64,000 nt of DNA from NCBI RefSeq assembly GCF_000374365.1, contig NZ_KB894116.1, positions 1 to 64,000 of the forward strand, written 5' to 3'. How positions within the stretch are numbered: position 1 is the stretch's first letter; every line of letters starts with the position of its first letter. The DNA is from Bacteroides gallinarum DSM 18171 = JCM 13658 (GTDB taxonomy: Bacteria; Bacteroidota; Bacteroidia; Bacteroidales; Bacteroidaceae). Under the pieces are notes generated by a model. It was not told the DNA's origin, did not search any database, and saw nothing but the letters and a program-made list of their open reading frames with translations. The translations under genes were made by a program, and so were the position numbers. Positions 15,873 to 26,018 of the stretch are shown piece by piece.

Positions 15873-17777
15873 TTATTTATCAAGCATCTCATAAATGGAA
15901 TGTTGACTCTTGAATTCCGGTACCATGTCTTTCATTCGTTTCACGATTTCCATGTCGCTTTCCATCACGCTGGCTTTCACCATGTCATTCACTTGCCGAC
16001 AGGTATCTTCGTAATCATACTCTCGCACAGTGGCGATTTTTATCTTGGGATGGAACGTGGGTCTCGTATTTTCCTTCTCGTTCAACACCTCTTCATAAAG
16101 CTTTTCGCCATCGCGCAGGCCTGTGATTTGTATCTCTACATTCTTGGCTCCGCTTAGCTGGATCATCCGTTTGGCCAAGTCGATAATTTTTACAGGATTT
16201 CCCATGTCGAACACAAAGATTTCACCACCATTTCCCATGGTGCCCGCTTCCAACACTAATTTGCAGGCTTCGGGTATCAACATGAAATACCGGACGATAT
16301 CCTTATGCGTAACGGTCACAGGACCTCCATGCTTGATTTGCTCCTTGAACAAAGGGATTACCGAGCCGTTTGAACCCAGCACGTTCCCGAAACGCGTGGT
16401 TACGAATTGAGTGATTCCTTTCACTTTGCCATCTTTGATAGCCTTGTCCAGACTCTGCACATAAATTTCGCAGATGCGCTTGGAGCATCCCATTACATTT
16501 GTCGGGTTCACAGCTTTGTCGGTAGATACCATGACAAACTTCTTCACCCCATACTTGACGGACAAGTCGGCGATGATTCGTGTACCGTCCACATTGTTAC
16601 GGATGCTCTCACCCGGATTGTTTTCCATCATGGGTACATGCTTGTAAGCCGCTGCATGAAATACATAATCCGGTCGGCTTTCTGCAAAGATTTCCTCCAT
16701 CCGTTCCTTCATGCAAATGTCACTGACGATGGTCTGCGATTCTATATTCGGCCATTGTTTGGCCATCATTAGTCGGATGTCATGCAAGGGGGTTTCGGCT
16801 TGGTCTATAAGAATGAGTCTACGCGGATTAAACTGCGCCACCTGCCGTACAATCTCACTGCCGATGCTTCCTGCGGCACCTGTTATCAAGATAACTTTGT
16901 CTGTCAGCAATTCCTTCACCGAATCAAGATTGATTTCTATTTTCTCACGGGGTAGTAAATCCTCTATTTCTACTTCCTTCAACTGTGTGTGACTCAGGTC
17001 GCTTTTCCCGTCCCATTCTTGTATGCCGGCCGTCATATGTATTTTGATGCCTGCTGACACTAATCGGCTGACCATATTGGGATTATTCCGGATGGCATCG
17101 TTTTTCAGCGGAGATACCAGCAAAATTTTGGCATGAAGCCGTTTCATTTCTTTCACCAGATTCTCATCGTTCGGATACACCCGTACACCCATCAGGTATC
17201 GGCTGGTCATATCAGATTCATCCGACACAAATCCGGCAAGGATAAATGCGGATGCATCCTGGTTACGGATGCTTTTGGCCAATCCCACACCACCGGCTTT
17301 CACCCCATAGATGAAGACACGTTTGGCCTGCTTCTGGTGGAAAGCGGAATCATACAGGAATTTCACCAGGACACGCATGGCCCACATCAGCGTGGTAGCC
17401 AGCAGGGCAGCAAGTCCGATATCCCTCATGCGTATTTCCATGAGCCAGCGGTCTGAATGGAGCACATATTTCATCCCCATGATCAATACCAGTCCCGTCA
17501 GCATGGCAAATCCTGTCCGCTGCAAATCCACAAAGGAGGAGTAACGGATGATTCCCGAATAGGTATGAAACAACCGAAAACCAATAATATAGAAGAGGAG
17601 GTAAAAGCAAAATGCTCCCAGCAAAAGGCTAAAATGCTGAAGGGTATGCAATGTTCCGTTGTTGAGCGCATAGACGAAAAAGTCTGCGCCCAGCACAATC
17701 AGGCAATCCAAAATGAGAATGACCCAAAACGGAAGTGCCCTCTTGGAAAAATACCAATTAGAAAGGCTTGAAATCAT
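15873..17777 (-). CDS. Membrane-bound UDP-GlcNAc C4,6-dehydratase (CapD/WbpM/PglF family)
   Basis: 634 aa. Four or five membrane segments fill residues 1-140. A CoA-binding-like nucleotide domain (VFIYGVKAGGVG) follows, then the SDR domain starting near residue 292 with ITGAAGSIGSEI. The family's altered active site is present: STDKAVNPTNVMGCSK, with Met where classical SDRs have Tyr. The likely reaction is UDP-GlcNAc to UDP-4-keto-6-deoxy sugar. It is the last gene of the capsule operon. With the next three genes upstream it forms the set used to make and transfer a di-N-acetylated trideoxyhexose (bacillosamine-type). Confidence 0.9.
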   Translation of the reverse strand: MISSLSNWYFSKRALPFWVILILDCLIVLGADFFVYALNNGTLHTLQHFSLLLGAFCFYLLFYIIGFRLFHTYSGIIRYSSFVDLQRTGFAMLTGLVLIMGMKYVLHSDRWLMEIRMRDIGLAALLATTLMWAMRVLVKFLYDSAFHQKQAKRVFIYGVKAGGVGLAKSIRNQDASAFILAGFVSDESDMTSRYLMGVRVYPNDENLVKEMKRLHAKILLVSPLKNDAIRNNPNMVSRLVSAGIKIHMTAGIQEWDGKSDLSHTQLKEVEIEDLLPREKIEINLDSVKELLTDKVILITGAAGSIGSEIVRQVAQFNPRRLILIDQAETPLHDIRLMMAKQWPNIESQTIVSDICMKERMEEIFAESRPDYVFHAAAYKHVPMMENNPGESIRNNVDGTRIIADLSVKYGVKKFVMVSTDKAVNPTNVMGCSKRICEIYVQSLDKAIKDGKVKGITQFVTTRFGNVLGSNGSVIPLFKEQIKHGGPVTVTHKDIVRYFMLIPEACKLVLEAGTMGNGGEIFVFDMGNPVKIIDLAKRMIQLSGAKNVEIQITGLRDGEKLYEEVLNEKENTRPTFHPKIKIATVREYDYEDTCRQVNDMVKASVMESDMEIVKRMKDMVPEFKSQHSIYEMLDK

Positions 17778-17791
17778 TGGATCATCTGTTT

Positions 17792-19063
17792 TTATTGGAT
17801 ACTGTTTTTAATCGTTTCTACAATGTACATCACGTCTTGGTCGGTGACGTAGGGTCCGGCTGGCAGGCACAATCCCCTCTTGAACAAACGCTCGGAGGTT
17901 CCATCCGTATAACACGGATTCTGCTTGTACACGGGTTGCAGGTGCATTGGCTTCCACAGCGGTCGGGATTCTATCCCTGCCGCATCCAAGGCTATGCGCA
18001 TGGCTTCTACATTCCTATTTGGCTCGCAATCCGTGTGGGGATTGGAAGCTGCATGGGTCACACCGGCAGCACCTCCCACTGCTCCTTGCACAGTGGTTTC
18101 ATAAGCATGTTCCTCGCCTTTTACACGGAGGTCTGGGTCAAGTAGGATGGTGCTTAGCCAGTAATTGCTGTCAAAACGAGGGGAAGGATTTTCATGAATC
18201 GTGATTCCGTTTACCTCCTTGAGCTGTTCCTTGTACAAAGCCTGTACATGCTTATGGTGGGCAATGTGTTCATCAAGAATGGTCATTTGACCTCGCCCTA
18301 TGCCGGCACAGATGTTGGACATCCGGTAATTATAGCCTATCTCCTCATGCTGATAGTAAGGATAAGCCTCCCGCGCCTGGGTAGCATAGAACATAATTTT
18401 CTTTTTTGATTCTTCGTCCGGGCATATCAATGCGCCGCCGCCGGAGGTGGTGATCATCTTGTTTCCGTTGAATGAAAGGATGCCATATCGTCCAAAGGTT
18501 CCGCAGACTTGTCCGTCATACCGACTGCCAAATCCTTCGGCAGCATCTTCAATGACTGGGATGTCATATTTGTCAGCCACCTCGCAAATTTCCTTTATCA
18601 TGGCAGGCATACCATACAGGTACACGGGCACAATCGCTTTGGGCTTCTTTCCCGTGACTGCCATTCGGTCAACTATCGCCTTTTCCAAAAGTTTAGGATT
18701 CATGTTCCAGGTTAACGGTTCTGAATCCACAAAAACCGGTGTGGCCCCCAAGTACGAGACCGGATGAGCCGAAGCACAGAAAGTAAAGGTTTGCACCAAT
18801 ACTTCATCTCCGGCTTTTACGCCACAAGCGATTAAAGCCAAATGTACAGCCGCCGTGCCAGCAGATAGGGCTACTACTTTCTTGCTCAGTGATTTACCAT
18901 CAGAATTTCCTTTTCGATTTACAAATCTTTCCAAGTCTTCCTCAAAGCCATTTACATTGGGACCAAGGGGAACTACCCAATTGGTATCAAAAGCTTCCTG
19001 AATGAAAGCCTGTTCCTTACCGCTCATATGGGCAAGGCACAAATAGATACGTTTGTTTGCCAT
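17792..19063 (-). CDS. DegT/DnrJ/EryC1 PLP-dependent sugar aminotransferase (PglE-like)
   Basis: 423 aa aminotransferase of the DegT family. The PLP-lysine box is SFNGNKMITTSGGGA, with Lys as the Schiff-base residue; an earlier AGTAAVHLA motif binds the cofactor phosphate. It probably converts the 4-keto sugar made by the neighbouring dehydratase into the 4-amino sugar, using glutamate. The gene lies 14 bp upstream of the dehydratase gene in the same operon. The exact hexose stereochemistry (gluco or galacto) cannot be read from sequence. Confidence 0.9.
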   Translation of the reverse strand: MANKRIYLCLAHMSGKEQAFIQEAFDTNWVVPLGPNVNGFEEDLERFVNRKGNSDGKSLSKKVVALSAGTAAVHLALIACGVKAGDEVLVQTFTFCASAHPVSYLGATPVFVDSEPLTWNMNPKLLEKAIVDRMAVTGKKPKAIVPVYLYGMPAMIKEICEVADKYDIPVIEDAAEGFGSRYDGQVCGTFGRYGILSFNGNKMITTSGGGALICPDEESKKKIMFYATQAREAYPYYQHEEIGYNYRMSNICAGIGRGQMTILDEHIAHHKHVQALYKEQLKEVNGITIHENPSPRFDSNYWLSTILLDPDLRVKGEEHAYETTVQGAVGGAAGVTHAASNPHTDCEPNRNVEAMRIALDAAGIESRPLWKPMHLQPVYKQNPCYTDGTSERLFKRGLCLPAGPYVTDQDVMYIVETIKNSIQ

Positions 19064-19095
19064 ATCAAATGATTTTTATAGTATACAGTTGTGTG

Positions 19096-19119
19096 GGCAT
19101 TTGAAAACAATCAAATGCC
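19096..19119. other. Intergenic hairpin within the capsule operon
   Basis: A perfect 9-bp inverted repeat (GGCATTTGA, 19096-19104, with 19111-19119) and a 6-nt loop lie between the acetyltransferase and aminotransferase genes. No T run follows on the coding (minus) strand, so it may be an RNA-processing or stability element rather than a terminator. Confidence 0.4.
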
Positions 19120-19197
19120 GATATATTTTTCAGATAAAATTGATTACTTACAAAAAGTCGTCAAGCTTAAGATAATAGTCTTGCCCGCACCAGAATT

Positions 19198-19785
19198 TTA
19201 TTCCAAGTAACGGATAATTCTGCAAGGATTGCCAAATGCCAAGACGTGGTCAGGTATGTCTTCCGTGATAACGGAACCGGCTCCTATTATGCACCACTTG
19301 CCGATACTTAAGTTCGGAATGACGGTTGTGCCCGCACCTATCCAGCTTCCTTCCCCGACATGGACATTTCCGCAAAGCGTTGCGTGTGGGGAAACATGCA
19401 CATAATCTCCGATGACGCATTCATGATCCACGGAAGCACCGGTATTGATAATGCAATGCTTTCCAATTTTTGCATCCGCTTGAATTATGGCTCCTTGCAT
19501 GACCACGGTTCCATCTCCAATCTTTGCAGTCGGAGAGAGAATGGCTGACGAATGGATGGCTTTTCCATAGGAAGTCTGCAATCTTTCCGCCACCTGTTTC
19601 CGAATCTTGTTGTTGCCGATGCTTATGATGAAAGGTGATTCTCCAGTAAATGTATGCCGCACCGGATACCCCTGTAGTTGGTTGATATTCGGATTGTCAT
19701 CTATCAGGCCGTCCACACGTACACCGGATGTTTCCAAGATGTCAATGATTACTTTGGCATGACCGCTTGCTCCATATAAATACAT
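19198..19785 (-). CDS. PglD/NeuD-type sugar O/N-acetyltransferase
   Basis: 195 aa. An N-terminal Rossmann-like UDP-sugar binding part (LYGASGHAKVIID) is followed by left-handed beta-helix hexapeptide repeats (IGDGTVVMQGAIIQADAKIG, then GNVHVGEGSWIGAGTTV). This is the layout of PglD, which acetylates the 4-amino group using acetyl-CoA. It is the third step of the cassette after dehydratase and aminotransferase. It starts 7 bp after the phosphoglycosyl transferase stop. Confidence 0.88.
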   Translation of the reverse strand: MYLYGASGHAKVIIDILETSGVRVDGLIDDNPNINQLQGYPVRHTFTGESPFIISIGNNKIRKQVAERLQTSYGKAIHSSAILSPTAKIGDGTVVMQGAIIQADAKIGKHCIINTGASVDHECVIGDYVHVSPHATLCGNVHVGEGSWIGAGTTVIPNLSIGKWCIIGAGSVITEDIPDHVLAFGNPCRIIRYLE

Positions 19786-19792
19786 ATGCGAA

Positions 19793-20401
19793 TCAGTTAT
19801 TTCCGGTAAAAGGTTCCATCGTAGCAGACGTTTCCGAAGAAATGCCTTCCCGAACCAATACCTTCTTTATAGTTAATAAGATGATTTTCAGATCTAACAG
19901 AAAAGAACAATGGTCTACATACCACACGTCCAATTCAAACTTCTTGCTCCAGCTGATGGCGTTCCGCCCGTGGCATTGCGCCCAACCTGTGATCCCCGGA
20001 CGTACTTCGTGTCTGCGAGCCTGTTCTTTGCTGTACAATGACAGATATTGAGGAAGCAGAGGACGTGGTCCAATCAAGGCCATGTCGCCTTTCAACACGT
20101 TGATCAGCTGAGGCAACTCATCCAAAGACGTGGAACGGACAAAGCGGCCTACTTTCGTAAGGCGTTGTTCGTCAGGCAACAGATTCCCATCCGCATCCCG
20201 CTCGTTCGTCATGGTCTTGAACTTGATGACTTTGAATAGCTTACCGCCCTTACCAGGACGTTCTTGAATGAAAAAAACACCATCACTTTTGTTGGCGAAG
20301 TGTAGCCAAAAGGCAATAACTACCAATAGTGGTGAAAGTATAACAATCGCGAGTGATGTGATGCAAAAATCAAAAACCCGCTTTAGACAATGTTTGTACA
20401 T
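19793..20401 (-). CDS. Initiating phosphoglycosyl transferase (PglC/WcaJ C-terminal type)
   Basis: 202 aa. One N-terminal re-entrant membrane helix (residues 10-33) precedes the bacterial sugar transferase domain with FFIQERPGKGGKLFKVIKFK, TSLDELPQLINVLKGDM, LIGPRPLL and RPGITGWAQ. These are all hallmark boxes of monotopic phosphoglycosyl transferases. The enzyme moves sugar-1-phosphate from UDP to undecaprenyl phosphate, starting the capsule repeat unit. Its small size and the neighbouring dehydratase/aminotransferase/acetyltransferase genes point to a diNAcBac-like first sugar. Confidence 0.92.
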   Translation of the reverse strand: MYKHCLKRVFDFCITSLAIVILSPLLVVIAFWLHFANKSDGVFFIQERPGKGGKLFKVIKFKTMTNERDADGNLLPDEQRLTKVGRFVRSTSLDELPQLINVLKGDMALIGPRPLLPQYLSLYSKEQARRHEVRPGITGWAQCHGRNAISWSKKFELDVWYVDHCSFLLDLKIILLTIKKVLVREGISSETSATMEPFTGNN

Positions 20402-20440
20402 GACAAATGATATTCTGCTAAAACGATATTCTACGGGAAC

Positions 20441-21559
20441 TTATTGATCTAAAATCTCACGATAAAAAGAAAAAACAGCCTTTGAGGTGTTTTTCGAATT
20501 TAGCATTTCTTTTACAAAAGCCTGTCCATTATGCGCCAATAGTTTTGCCTTATCAGGATGATATATCACCTGTTCAATAGCGTCCGCAATAGCTTTCGGA
20601 CTATAGGGAGGAACCAGAAAGCCTGTCTTTTCTGGTATCACAATATCAGGGAATCCACCTACAGAAGTTGCTATGGTCGGTATCCCTAGACATAATGATT
20701 CTGCTGCACCACCTAAATTTTCAGAATGTGAAGGGTGAACAACCATGTTAAAATCTTGATACAATTCCGGAACATCATTGCGAGTACCTAAAAAATGTAT
20801 TTGTTTACAACGTTTTTGCCCATAAGCAACCACTTCATTTTCATAATTCATAGCCCCGTTCCATGCCCCACCTACTATTACAAGATGTATATTAGGATAT
20901 TTATCTTGTAGCAAAGAGATGGCATCAATCAAATCCTCATGCCCTTTTAAACCTCTTTTTTCACCTAAAAAGCGTTTTGGAGCATACATATAGGCTACCA
21001 TCCCCACGATAATGTCATCCTCTTTTAGGTTTAATTCCTTGCGTAGTTTCCCTTTCGTGTATTTCTTGTTCGACAAATCACTTCCATAATAAGTTAAAAA
21101 AAGCCGATTTTCATCTATTCCGCATTTTTTATATGTATCGTATGACCAACGACAAGTAGGTATCCAAAAATCAATCCCTTTTTGAGCTGTTAATATATCT
21201 GCCTGACGGTAAATGAAATGTTCCAAATGAAGAGGGCCTGGAACTTCAAAAACACGTGGAATCTTATTATTATGCAATGCTAATCTCATTAACAAGGTTG
21301 TTATTACAAAATGGCTGTGTATAATCTCCGGTGCTACTTCCTTTACTATCTCTCGTATTTTTCGAATAGTTCGAAAAGCATTAGACAAGGAATAATCCAA
21401 CTCGTGAACAATTATACCCGCTTCTTTATATAATGGAACTAATGGGCCATCTATAGGCATAGCCACATGTACATTTTCTCCGAGTTCGACCAAATCCCTC
21501 ATTACCCGATAAGCCCAATTTGCGCCATAGGATGTTTTGACCAAATGTAAAGATCTCAT
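20441..21559 (-). CDS. Glycosyltransferase family 4
   Basis: 372 aa, GT-B fold. The N-terminal acceptor half begins RSLHLVKTSYGANWAYR. The C-terminal donor half holds the GT4 E-x7-E motif in SHSENLGGAAESLCLGIP, followed by ATSVGGFPDIV. It probably adds one sugar to the lipid-linked repeat unit on the cytoplasmic face. It overlaps the upstream glycosyltransferase by 4 nt. Donor and acceptor cannot be predicted. Confidence 0.88.
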   Translation of the reverse strand: MRSLHLVKTSYGANWAYRVMRDLVELGENVHVAMPIDGPLVPLYKEAGIIVHELDYSLSNAFRTIRKIREIVKEVAPEIIHSHFVITTLLMRLALHNNKIPRVFEVPGPLHLEHFIYRQADILTAQKGIDFWIPTCRWSYDTYKKCGIDENRLFLTYYGSDLSNKKYTKGKLRKELNLKEDDIIVGMVAYMYAPKRFLGEKRGLKGHEDLIDAISLLQDKYPNIHLVIVGGAWNGAMNYENEVVAYGQKRCKQIHFLGTRNDVPELYQDFNMVVHPSHSENLGGAAESLCLGIPTIATSVGGFPDIVIPEKTGFLVPPYSPKAIADAIEQVIYHPDKAKLLAHNGQAFVKEMLNSKNTSKAVFSFYREILDQ

Positions 21560-22731
21560 AACAGTGATTGTATTATTGCATTGTAGAATTCTTTCCTTTT
21601 TAGATCTAACAAGCTGTTCTCATAGTTTGCTGCTTCCAGCCAATTACGTTTGGCCTGTTGGTTTGTAAACGATAAGTGCGTGAGCATATAACTAACTTTT
21701 TCTGCAAGAGCCTCCGCATCTCCTTTGGGCACCAATGCAGTATCTTCGAGCAATTCGGGAATTCCCCCAACCTTAGATCCGATACATGGCATACCCTGCG
21801 CCATAGCCTCTATCATAGCACGCGGCAAACCTTCCGTTTTGGATACCAATAAAAAGAGATCTGAAGCTTGCAATTGTTTTTTAACTTCTTCCGCTGTAAC
21901 ATTTCCATGAAAACAAATGTTATCTTCAACATTCAATTCCTTAGCCAAGGATTTCATTTGTTCTTTATATTTTCCATCGCCCAACCATGACAAATAGCAT
22001 TTTAACCCTCGCTTCTTTAATATGTTCATTGCTTTGATTACCACATCCGGCGATTTATACATTTGTTCCAACGAACCTATGGAAATAAGCCGGTAGTGTT
22101 CTTTCTCGATAAGGTGCTTGAACTCATCTGCAAAGCTATTTTTTAAAAGGAATACATTGGAAGCATTTGTAGAAAATACATTTGGCGAACAAGGGTAGCG
22201 TTTTTGTAAAGTATATTTTGTTACATATAGAACGCATGAAGCCCCGGACACCTGCTTTTTTAACTTCCGCCTTCCTGCATAACGGAAATAAATTCTAAAA
22301 GGATGCTGAACTCCATCTGGAGCAAAAACATCCCACGGATCCCCCACTACTTCACAACTGTAAGGGATGTGTCGTTGATTTAATACAGAAATAACCATTC
22401 CTCCTATTTCTCCTGGTAAACGACAGAGGTAAGCTCTTCCGGGAACAGCTTCTTTATTTAAGATTCGCATGATTTTTCCCCTTACTTTAAAAAACTGTAA
22501 AGGGCCTACATAATTAGGCAAATCAATAAAAGAAACTTTAGGATTATCAGCACGCAAAATCTCCTTGCCTACATAATTTTTATCCTCTTTTACGCGTGCT
22601 ATGACATATAGCTTAGTAAAGACAGATAAGTATCTGCTCCACAAACGATTGGAGAATCCTCCATCCAAACTGTAATACTCACCTTGGGCATTTTTCGTAA
22701 AATGTCCTTCGCAAGCGAAAACCAATTCCAT
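21556..22731 (-). CDS. Glycosyltransferase family 4
   Basis: 391 aa, GT-B fold. The donor-side E-x7-E signature is SKTEGLPRAMIEAMAQGMP, followed by GSKVGGIPELL. The N-terminus (LVFACEGHFTKNAQGEYYS) resembles capsule glycosyltransferases that act late in repeat-unit assembly. It overlaps the next gene by 4 nt (ATGA) and sits 2 bp after the polymerase stop. AT-rich like the other central capsule genes, which usually vary between strains. Confidence 0.88.
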   Translation of the reverse strand: MELVFACEGHFTKNAQGEYYSLDGGFSNRLWSRYLSVFTKLYVIARVKEDKNYVGKEILRADNPKVSFIDLPNYVGPLQFFKVRGKIMRILNKEAVPGRAYLCRLPGEIGGMVISVLNQRHIPYSCEVVGDPWDVFAPDGVQHPFRIYFRYAGRRKLKKQVSGASCVLYVTKYTLQKRYPCSPNVFSTNASNVFLLKNSFADEFKHLIEKEHYRLISIGSLEQMYKSPDVVIKAMNILKKRGLKCYLSWLGDGKYKEQMKSLAKELNVEDNICFHGNVTAEEVKKQLQASDLFLLVSKTEGLPRAMIEAMAQGMPCIGSKVGGIPELLEDTALVPKGDAEALAEKVSYMLTHLSFTNQQAKRNWLEAANYENSLLDLKRKEFYNAIIQSLL

Positions 22732-22733
22732 AA

Positions 22734-23942
22734 TTATTTTACATTATCTGTTGAAATATACCTGTCTGCAAGTGCCAATAATATGGCTTGAATACAAACA
22801 GAGAAGTAAGAAATAGGCATATCTGCTGATAAAAATGTTCCCACCAACGTGACTATCCACAAAGAAACAAACAACGGATATGTATCTTCCAAATATTCTT
22901 TATCCCTGAAAATCAAATAATGTTTGTACAATTTATAATGTAGATATATACCAGCTACACCAAAAGGCAAGAAAATTGATAATAAACCATTGTGTGCCAA
23001 TGAAAAAGAAGATCCTTCCACAGTGCTGTATTCTGCTGAGCCAATTCCCCATAATAAACAACGGGCATCGAATTTATTCTGCAAAGCAGAAATTATAGCA
23101 GCCATTCTTCCAGTATCTTCAAATACACCATTTGATATCTGTGTCTCGCGATAGGTCAAATTTTGAACAATATCATTCAAAAAGGATAAATCAGATAAGC
23201 TTATTGCAACAATTACAGCTGTGCACAGACATATAATACTCACCTTTTTTCTTACCCTATAAAAAACAAAGGTAAAAAGGAACATAATGGCTAATGCTAA
23301 CATAGAAGTTCTACTTGCTGTTAAAAGAAGTCCTAAGGACGAAAATATAAATAAAGCTATGTATGACAAAGACCACCATTTATGATAAGCCAAGTAAACA
23401 AAACTATAAACGATTATTGTAACACAAAAGAAACCAGCCATAGCAGGCGAGAGCAAGGGCCCTATGGCTCTATGGTGAAAAGTAAATAAAACCTCAAGAT
23501 TAGTTGACCCTTTGAAATAGTAAAGTGGATACATCCATGAGGGTTTCCAAATCCCATCAAGTATTATTAAAAGAAGCACCGCAATAATGGTTATTTGAAT
23601 CACTTTCTTTAAAATATCTTCTTTCTCTTTCGGAATTGCTGCTACTATAAAATTCAAACAAGTAGCACATAATATTGATGCATTCCCGCTGATGAATTGC
23701 ATTACATTAATCTTAGTCAGTAAAAGTGCAATGCTGTTGGCAAATAGATTCAGAATAAACAGCCTTTTGTAAAATTCAAATGAAAAACTTTCAACGTATC
23801 CCGTTCGCAATGTATATAACAATATGGCACATAATAATACATAGGCATAGTTCAAGTATGTACCATATAACAATCCTTGTGGATAAAGGAATACAACAGG
23901 GAACACGCAAAGTATGATGCCATATAGAATCTTTTCTATCAT
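22734..23942 (-). CDS. wzy: O-antigen/capsule repeat-unit polymerase-like membrane protein (Wzy)
   Basis: 402 aa, about 10-12 hydrophobic segments with a larger periplasmic loop around residues 255-320 (LTYRETQISNGVFEDTGRM, then LWGIGSAEYS). This is the Wzy/WaaL topology; the GxGSAEYS-type loop motif is common in O-antigen ligase/polymerase family members. It is the only gene in the operon with this topology, so it probably polymerises the repeat units in the periplasm. Sequence is too variable for a firmer family assignment. Confidence 0.75.
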   Translation of the reverse strand: MIEKILYGIILCVFPVVFLYPQGLLYGTYLNYAYVLLCAILLYTLRTGYVESFSFEFYKRLFILNLFANSIALLLTKINVMQFISGNASILCATCLNFIVAAIPKEKEDILKKVIQITIIAVLLLIILDGIWKPSWMYPLYYFKGSTNLEVLFTFHHRAIGPLLSPAMAGFFCVTIIVYSFVYLAYHKWWSLSYIALFIFSSLGLLLTASRTSMLALAIMFLFTFVFYRVRKKVSIICLCTAVIVAISLSDLSFLNDIVQNLTYRETQISNGVFEDTGRMAAIISALQNKFDARCLLWGIGSAEYSTVEGSSFSLAHNGLLSIFLPFGVAGIYLHYKLYKHYLIFRDKEYLEDTYPLFVSLWIVTLVGTFLSADMPISYFSVCIQAILLALADRYISTDNVK

Positions 23943-25126
23943 ACTCCGTATTGAGTTAAAATGCCATTCACTGTTTGTGATATATCGAAACGATACGCAT
24001 ATTGACGGATATAATCGCGGTTGAAACGGTTTCGAACCTTTGTATTAGACAACTTTTCTAATAACGCAGCATGTGATTCCACAGAATTATCTGAAGCCAA
24101 AATTCCCACTTCGGGAGTAATAATCTCAGGTGCAGCTCCAACTGATATAGCAATGACAGGCACACCTTGCGACAACGCTTCTACATAAACTAGTCCAAAG
24201 CCTTCACCTTTTCCTCCTAACCACGTGGATCCCACGAAAACATCCATATCGGATATTAAGGTGGATGGATGTGGAGAAATCTCATTGTCTGGAATAATAA
24301 TTACATAATTGCCCAAGTCATATCGGTGAATTTTTTCTTTCATCCTTTCCAAATATCTTTCGCAGGCATTATTAGGGCAAGATCCAATTAAAACACACTT
24401 AAAATTTAAATTCGGACAAGATTTATGCAATAATTTACTGCTTTCAATTAAGAGCTCGTGACATTTTACAGTGCTAAAAGTCCCTATTGTGCCGAATAAA
24501 TAAGTCTGTTGGCTTATTTTTAGTTGATCTCTCAGCTTTCCAGCATAGTTGCGTCCTTCGTTAATAAGTTGACGAACATGGCATCCATTATAAATGATTG
24601 TGCATTTCTTATGCCATTCGGAAGGAAGGGAGTCACGCACGGCACCGCTAATGCAATATATGGAATCCACATGTGAAATCAACCATTTGTCTAATTTGTT
24701 CTTGATACCACCTATGCATCGCCAATGAGTCGCTACAGGGATAGCATAAAACAATCTATGAATACTACATACAAACACAGCATAATTGTTCGTTGTATGA
24801 ATAAGGTCGGGTATATGTAGTCTAAGCACACGTTTCAATCCCCAAAAGGCTTTGATCATCCAAATCAATAATAAAAACGTATGCCACATACGTTTTGCTA
24901 TTCCGCCCTGGCCAATTATCGGTGGCGTTGACAGGGGGAACACGGTTGTCTGTTCAGGATGTTTAGATGCTATTTTTTTAGCAAAATCGCCATCACACAA
25001 CATTATGATATGAAAGTCCAACGATGGTCTATGTTTCTCAATTATCCCATCAATTAACCATTCAGAAGAGTTGGCTGCCCCTCCATGCTCATTCCCTGTG
25101 AGCACCTTAACCACATATTTCTTCAT
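23939..25126 (-). CDS. Glycosyltransferase family 4
   Basis: 395 aa GT-B enzyme. The opening VKVLTGNEHGGAANSSEWL carries the GGA loop typical of GT4. The donor half contains GGKGEGFGLVYVEALSQG (E-x7-E) and AISVGAAPEIITP. It overlaps wzy by 4 nt and the upstream glycosyltransferase by 20 nt, so expression is tightly coupled. Specificity unknown. Confidence 0.88.
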   Translation of the reverse strand: MKKYVVKVLTGNEHGGAANSSEWLIDGIIEKHRPSLDFHIIMLCDGDFAKKIASKHPEQTTVFPLSTPPIIGQGGIAKRMWHTFLLLIWMIKAFWGLKRVLRLHIPDLIHTTNNYAVFVCSIHRLFYAIPVATHWRCIGGIKNKLDKWLISHVDSIYCISGAVRDSLPSEWHKKCTIIYNGCHVRQLINEGRNYAGKLRDQLKISQQTYLFGTIGTFSTVKCHELLIESSKLLHKSCPNLNFKCVLIGSCPNNACERYLERMKEKIHRYDLGNYVIIIPDNEISPHPSTLISDMDVFVGSTWLGGKGEGFGLVYVEALSQGVPVIAISVGAAPEIITPEVGILASDNSVESHAALLEKLSNTKVRNRFNRDYIRQYAYRFDISQTVNGILTQYGV

Positions 25127-26018
25127 TCAGTATGTCAAATAAATTATAGCGGTCAAAAACTTTTTGAATCTGCGAGTCATTGGCTCCCAGGTCGACATTT
25201 GTTCTGGCTAAAGACTTTTCGCGATTGAGTTCTATCGAAATGAAATTATTCATATAGTCTCCACCTTTGTCCACAGATGCACACTCTATTCTGTTCATCA
25301 AAGTCATAGCCTTAAACCATACATCGTCTGCTGTCGGACAGATATCCAAGAACACTTTTTCATTCAAGACTTCTTGCTTCATGATGCCATCGGGATAAAA
25401 TATGCCATATACGCCTAATGGTAGGTAAAACAGGGATGAGCCTTGCGCTTCTCCAGCTCTACACCATTCTATATAAGGCAACATGCTTTTTTTTGACTTA
25501 TGTAGAAGCATTTTATGTCCTTTGTTGAAATATACTCTTCGTTGATTTTTTTGATAAGCCTCCACAAATTGCTCAATCATATCAAAAGGGTACACCAAAT
25601 CATCATCAACAGAAATTACATGGCAACCCGCATATTCTTTAAAAGCATAAATAACCTTAGTATAGGAGCGTACATCCTTACATAAACGTATTTCAAGACC
25701 TCTTTCCATTTGGCGTTTCAAAACAATAGGTAAGGTTTCGAGAGAAAAGTCTTTTTCTGACAGCCACAACACTATCTTGTTAGCCTTCACTGTTTGTTGA
25801 AAAATACTTTCCACGACCAAATATACTTCATGTATTTTTTTGCCGTATGTGGTGAGTGAAACTACAATGGGTTTGTCGACACATAAAGATTCGGTAGTTC
25901 CATTCTCATGACTGTACAATGCTTTCTGCTGTAAGGCAAACACTGTCAGTTTGTTGTCTATCAACGTCTGCATTCTAAAGGCATTAGAAAATGCAAATCT
26001 GAATTTATCTACTATCAT
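25107..26018 (-). CDS. GT-A type glycosyltransferase
   Basis: 303 aa. The conserved start of the domain is VVSLTTYGKKIHEVYLVVES, and the metal-binding acidic motif is SVDDDLVYP near residue 160. The fold is therefore likely GT-A (family 2-like) rather than GT-B. It overlaps genes on both sides (20 and 4 nt). One of five glycosyl or phosphoglycosyl transferases in the operon, consistent with a repeat unit of about four or five sugars. Confidence 0.78.
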   Translation of the reverse strand: MIVDKFRFAFSNAFRMQTLIDNKLTVFALQQKALYSHENGTTESLCVDKPIVVSLTTYGKKIHEVYLVVESIFQQTVKANKIVLWLSEKDFSLETLPIVLKRQMERGLEIRLCKDVRSYTKVIYAFKEYAGCHVISVDDDLVYPFDMIEQFVEAYQKNQRRVYFNKGHKMLLHKSKKSMLPYIEWCRAGEAQGSSLFYLPLGVYGIFYPDGIMKQEVLNEKVFLDICPTADDVWFKAMTLMNRIECASVDKGGDYMNNFISIELNREKSLARTNVDLGANDSQIQKVFDRYNLFDILNEEICG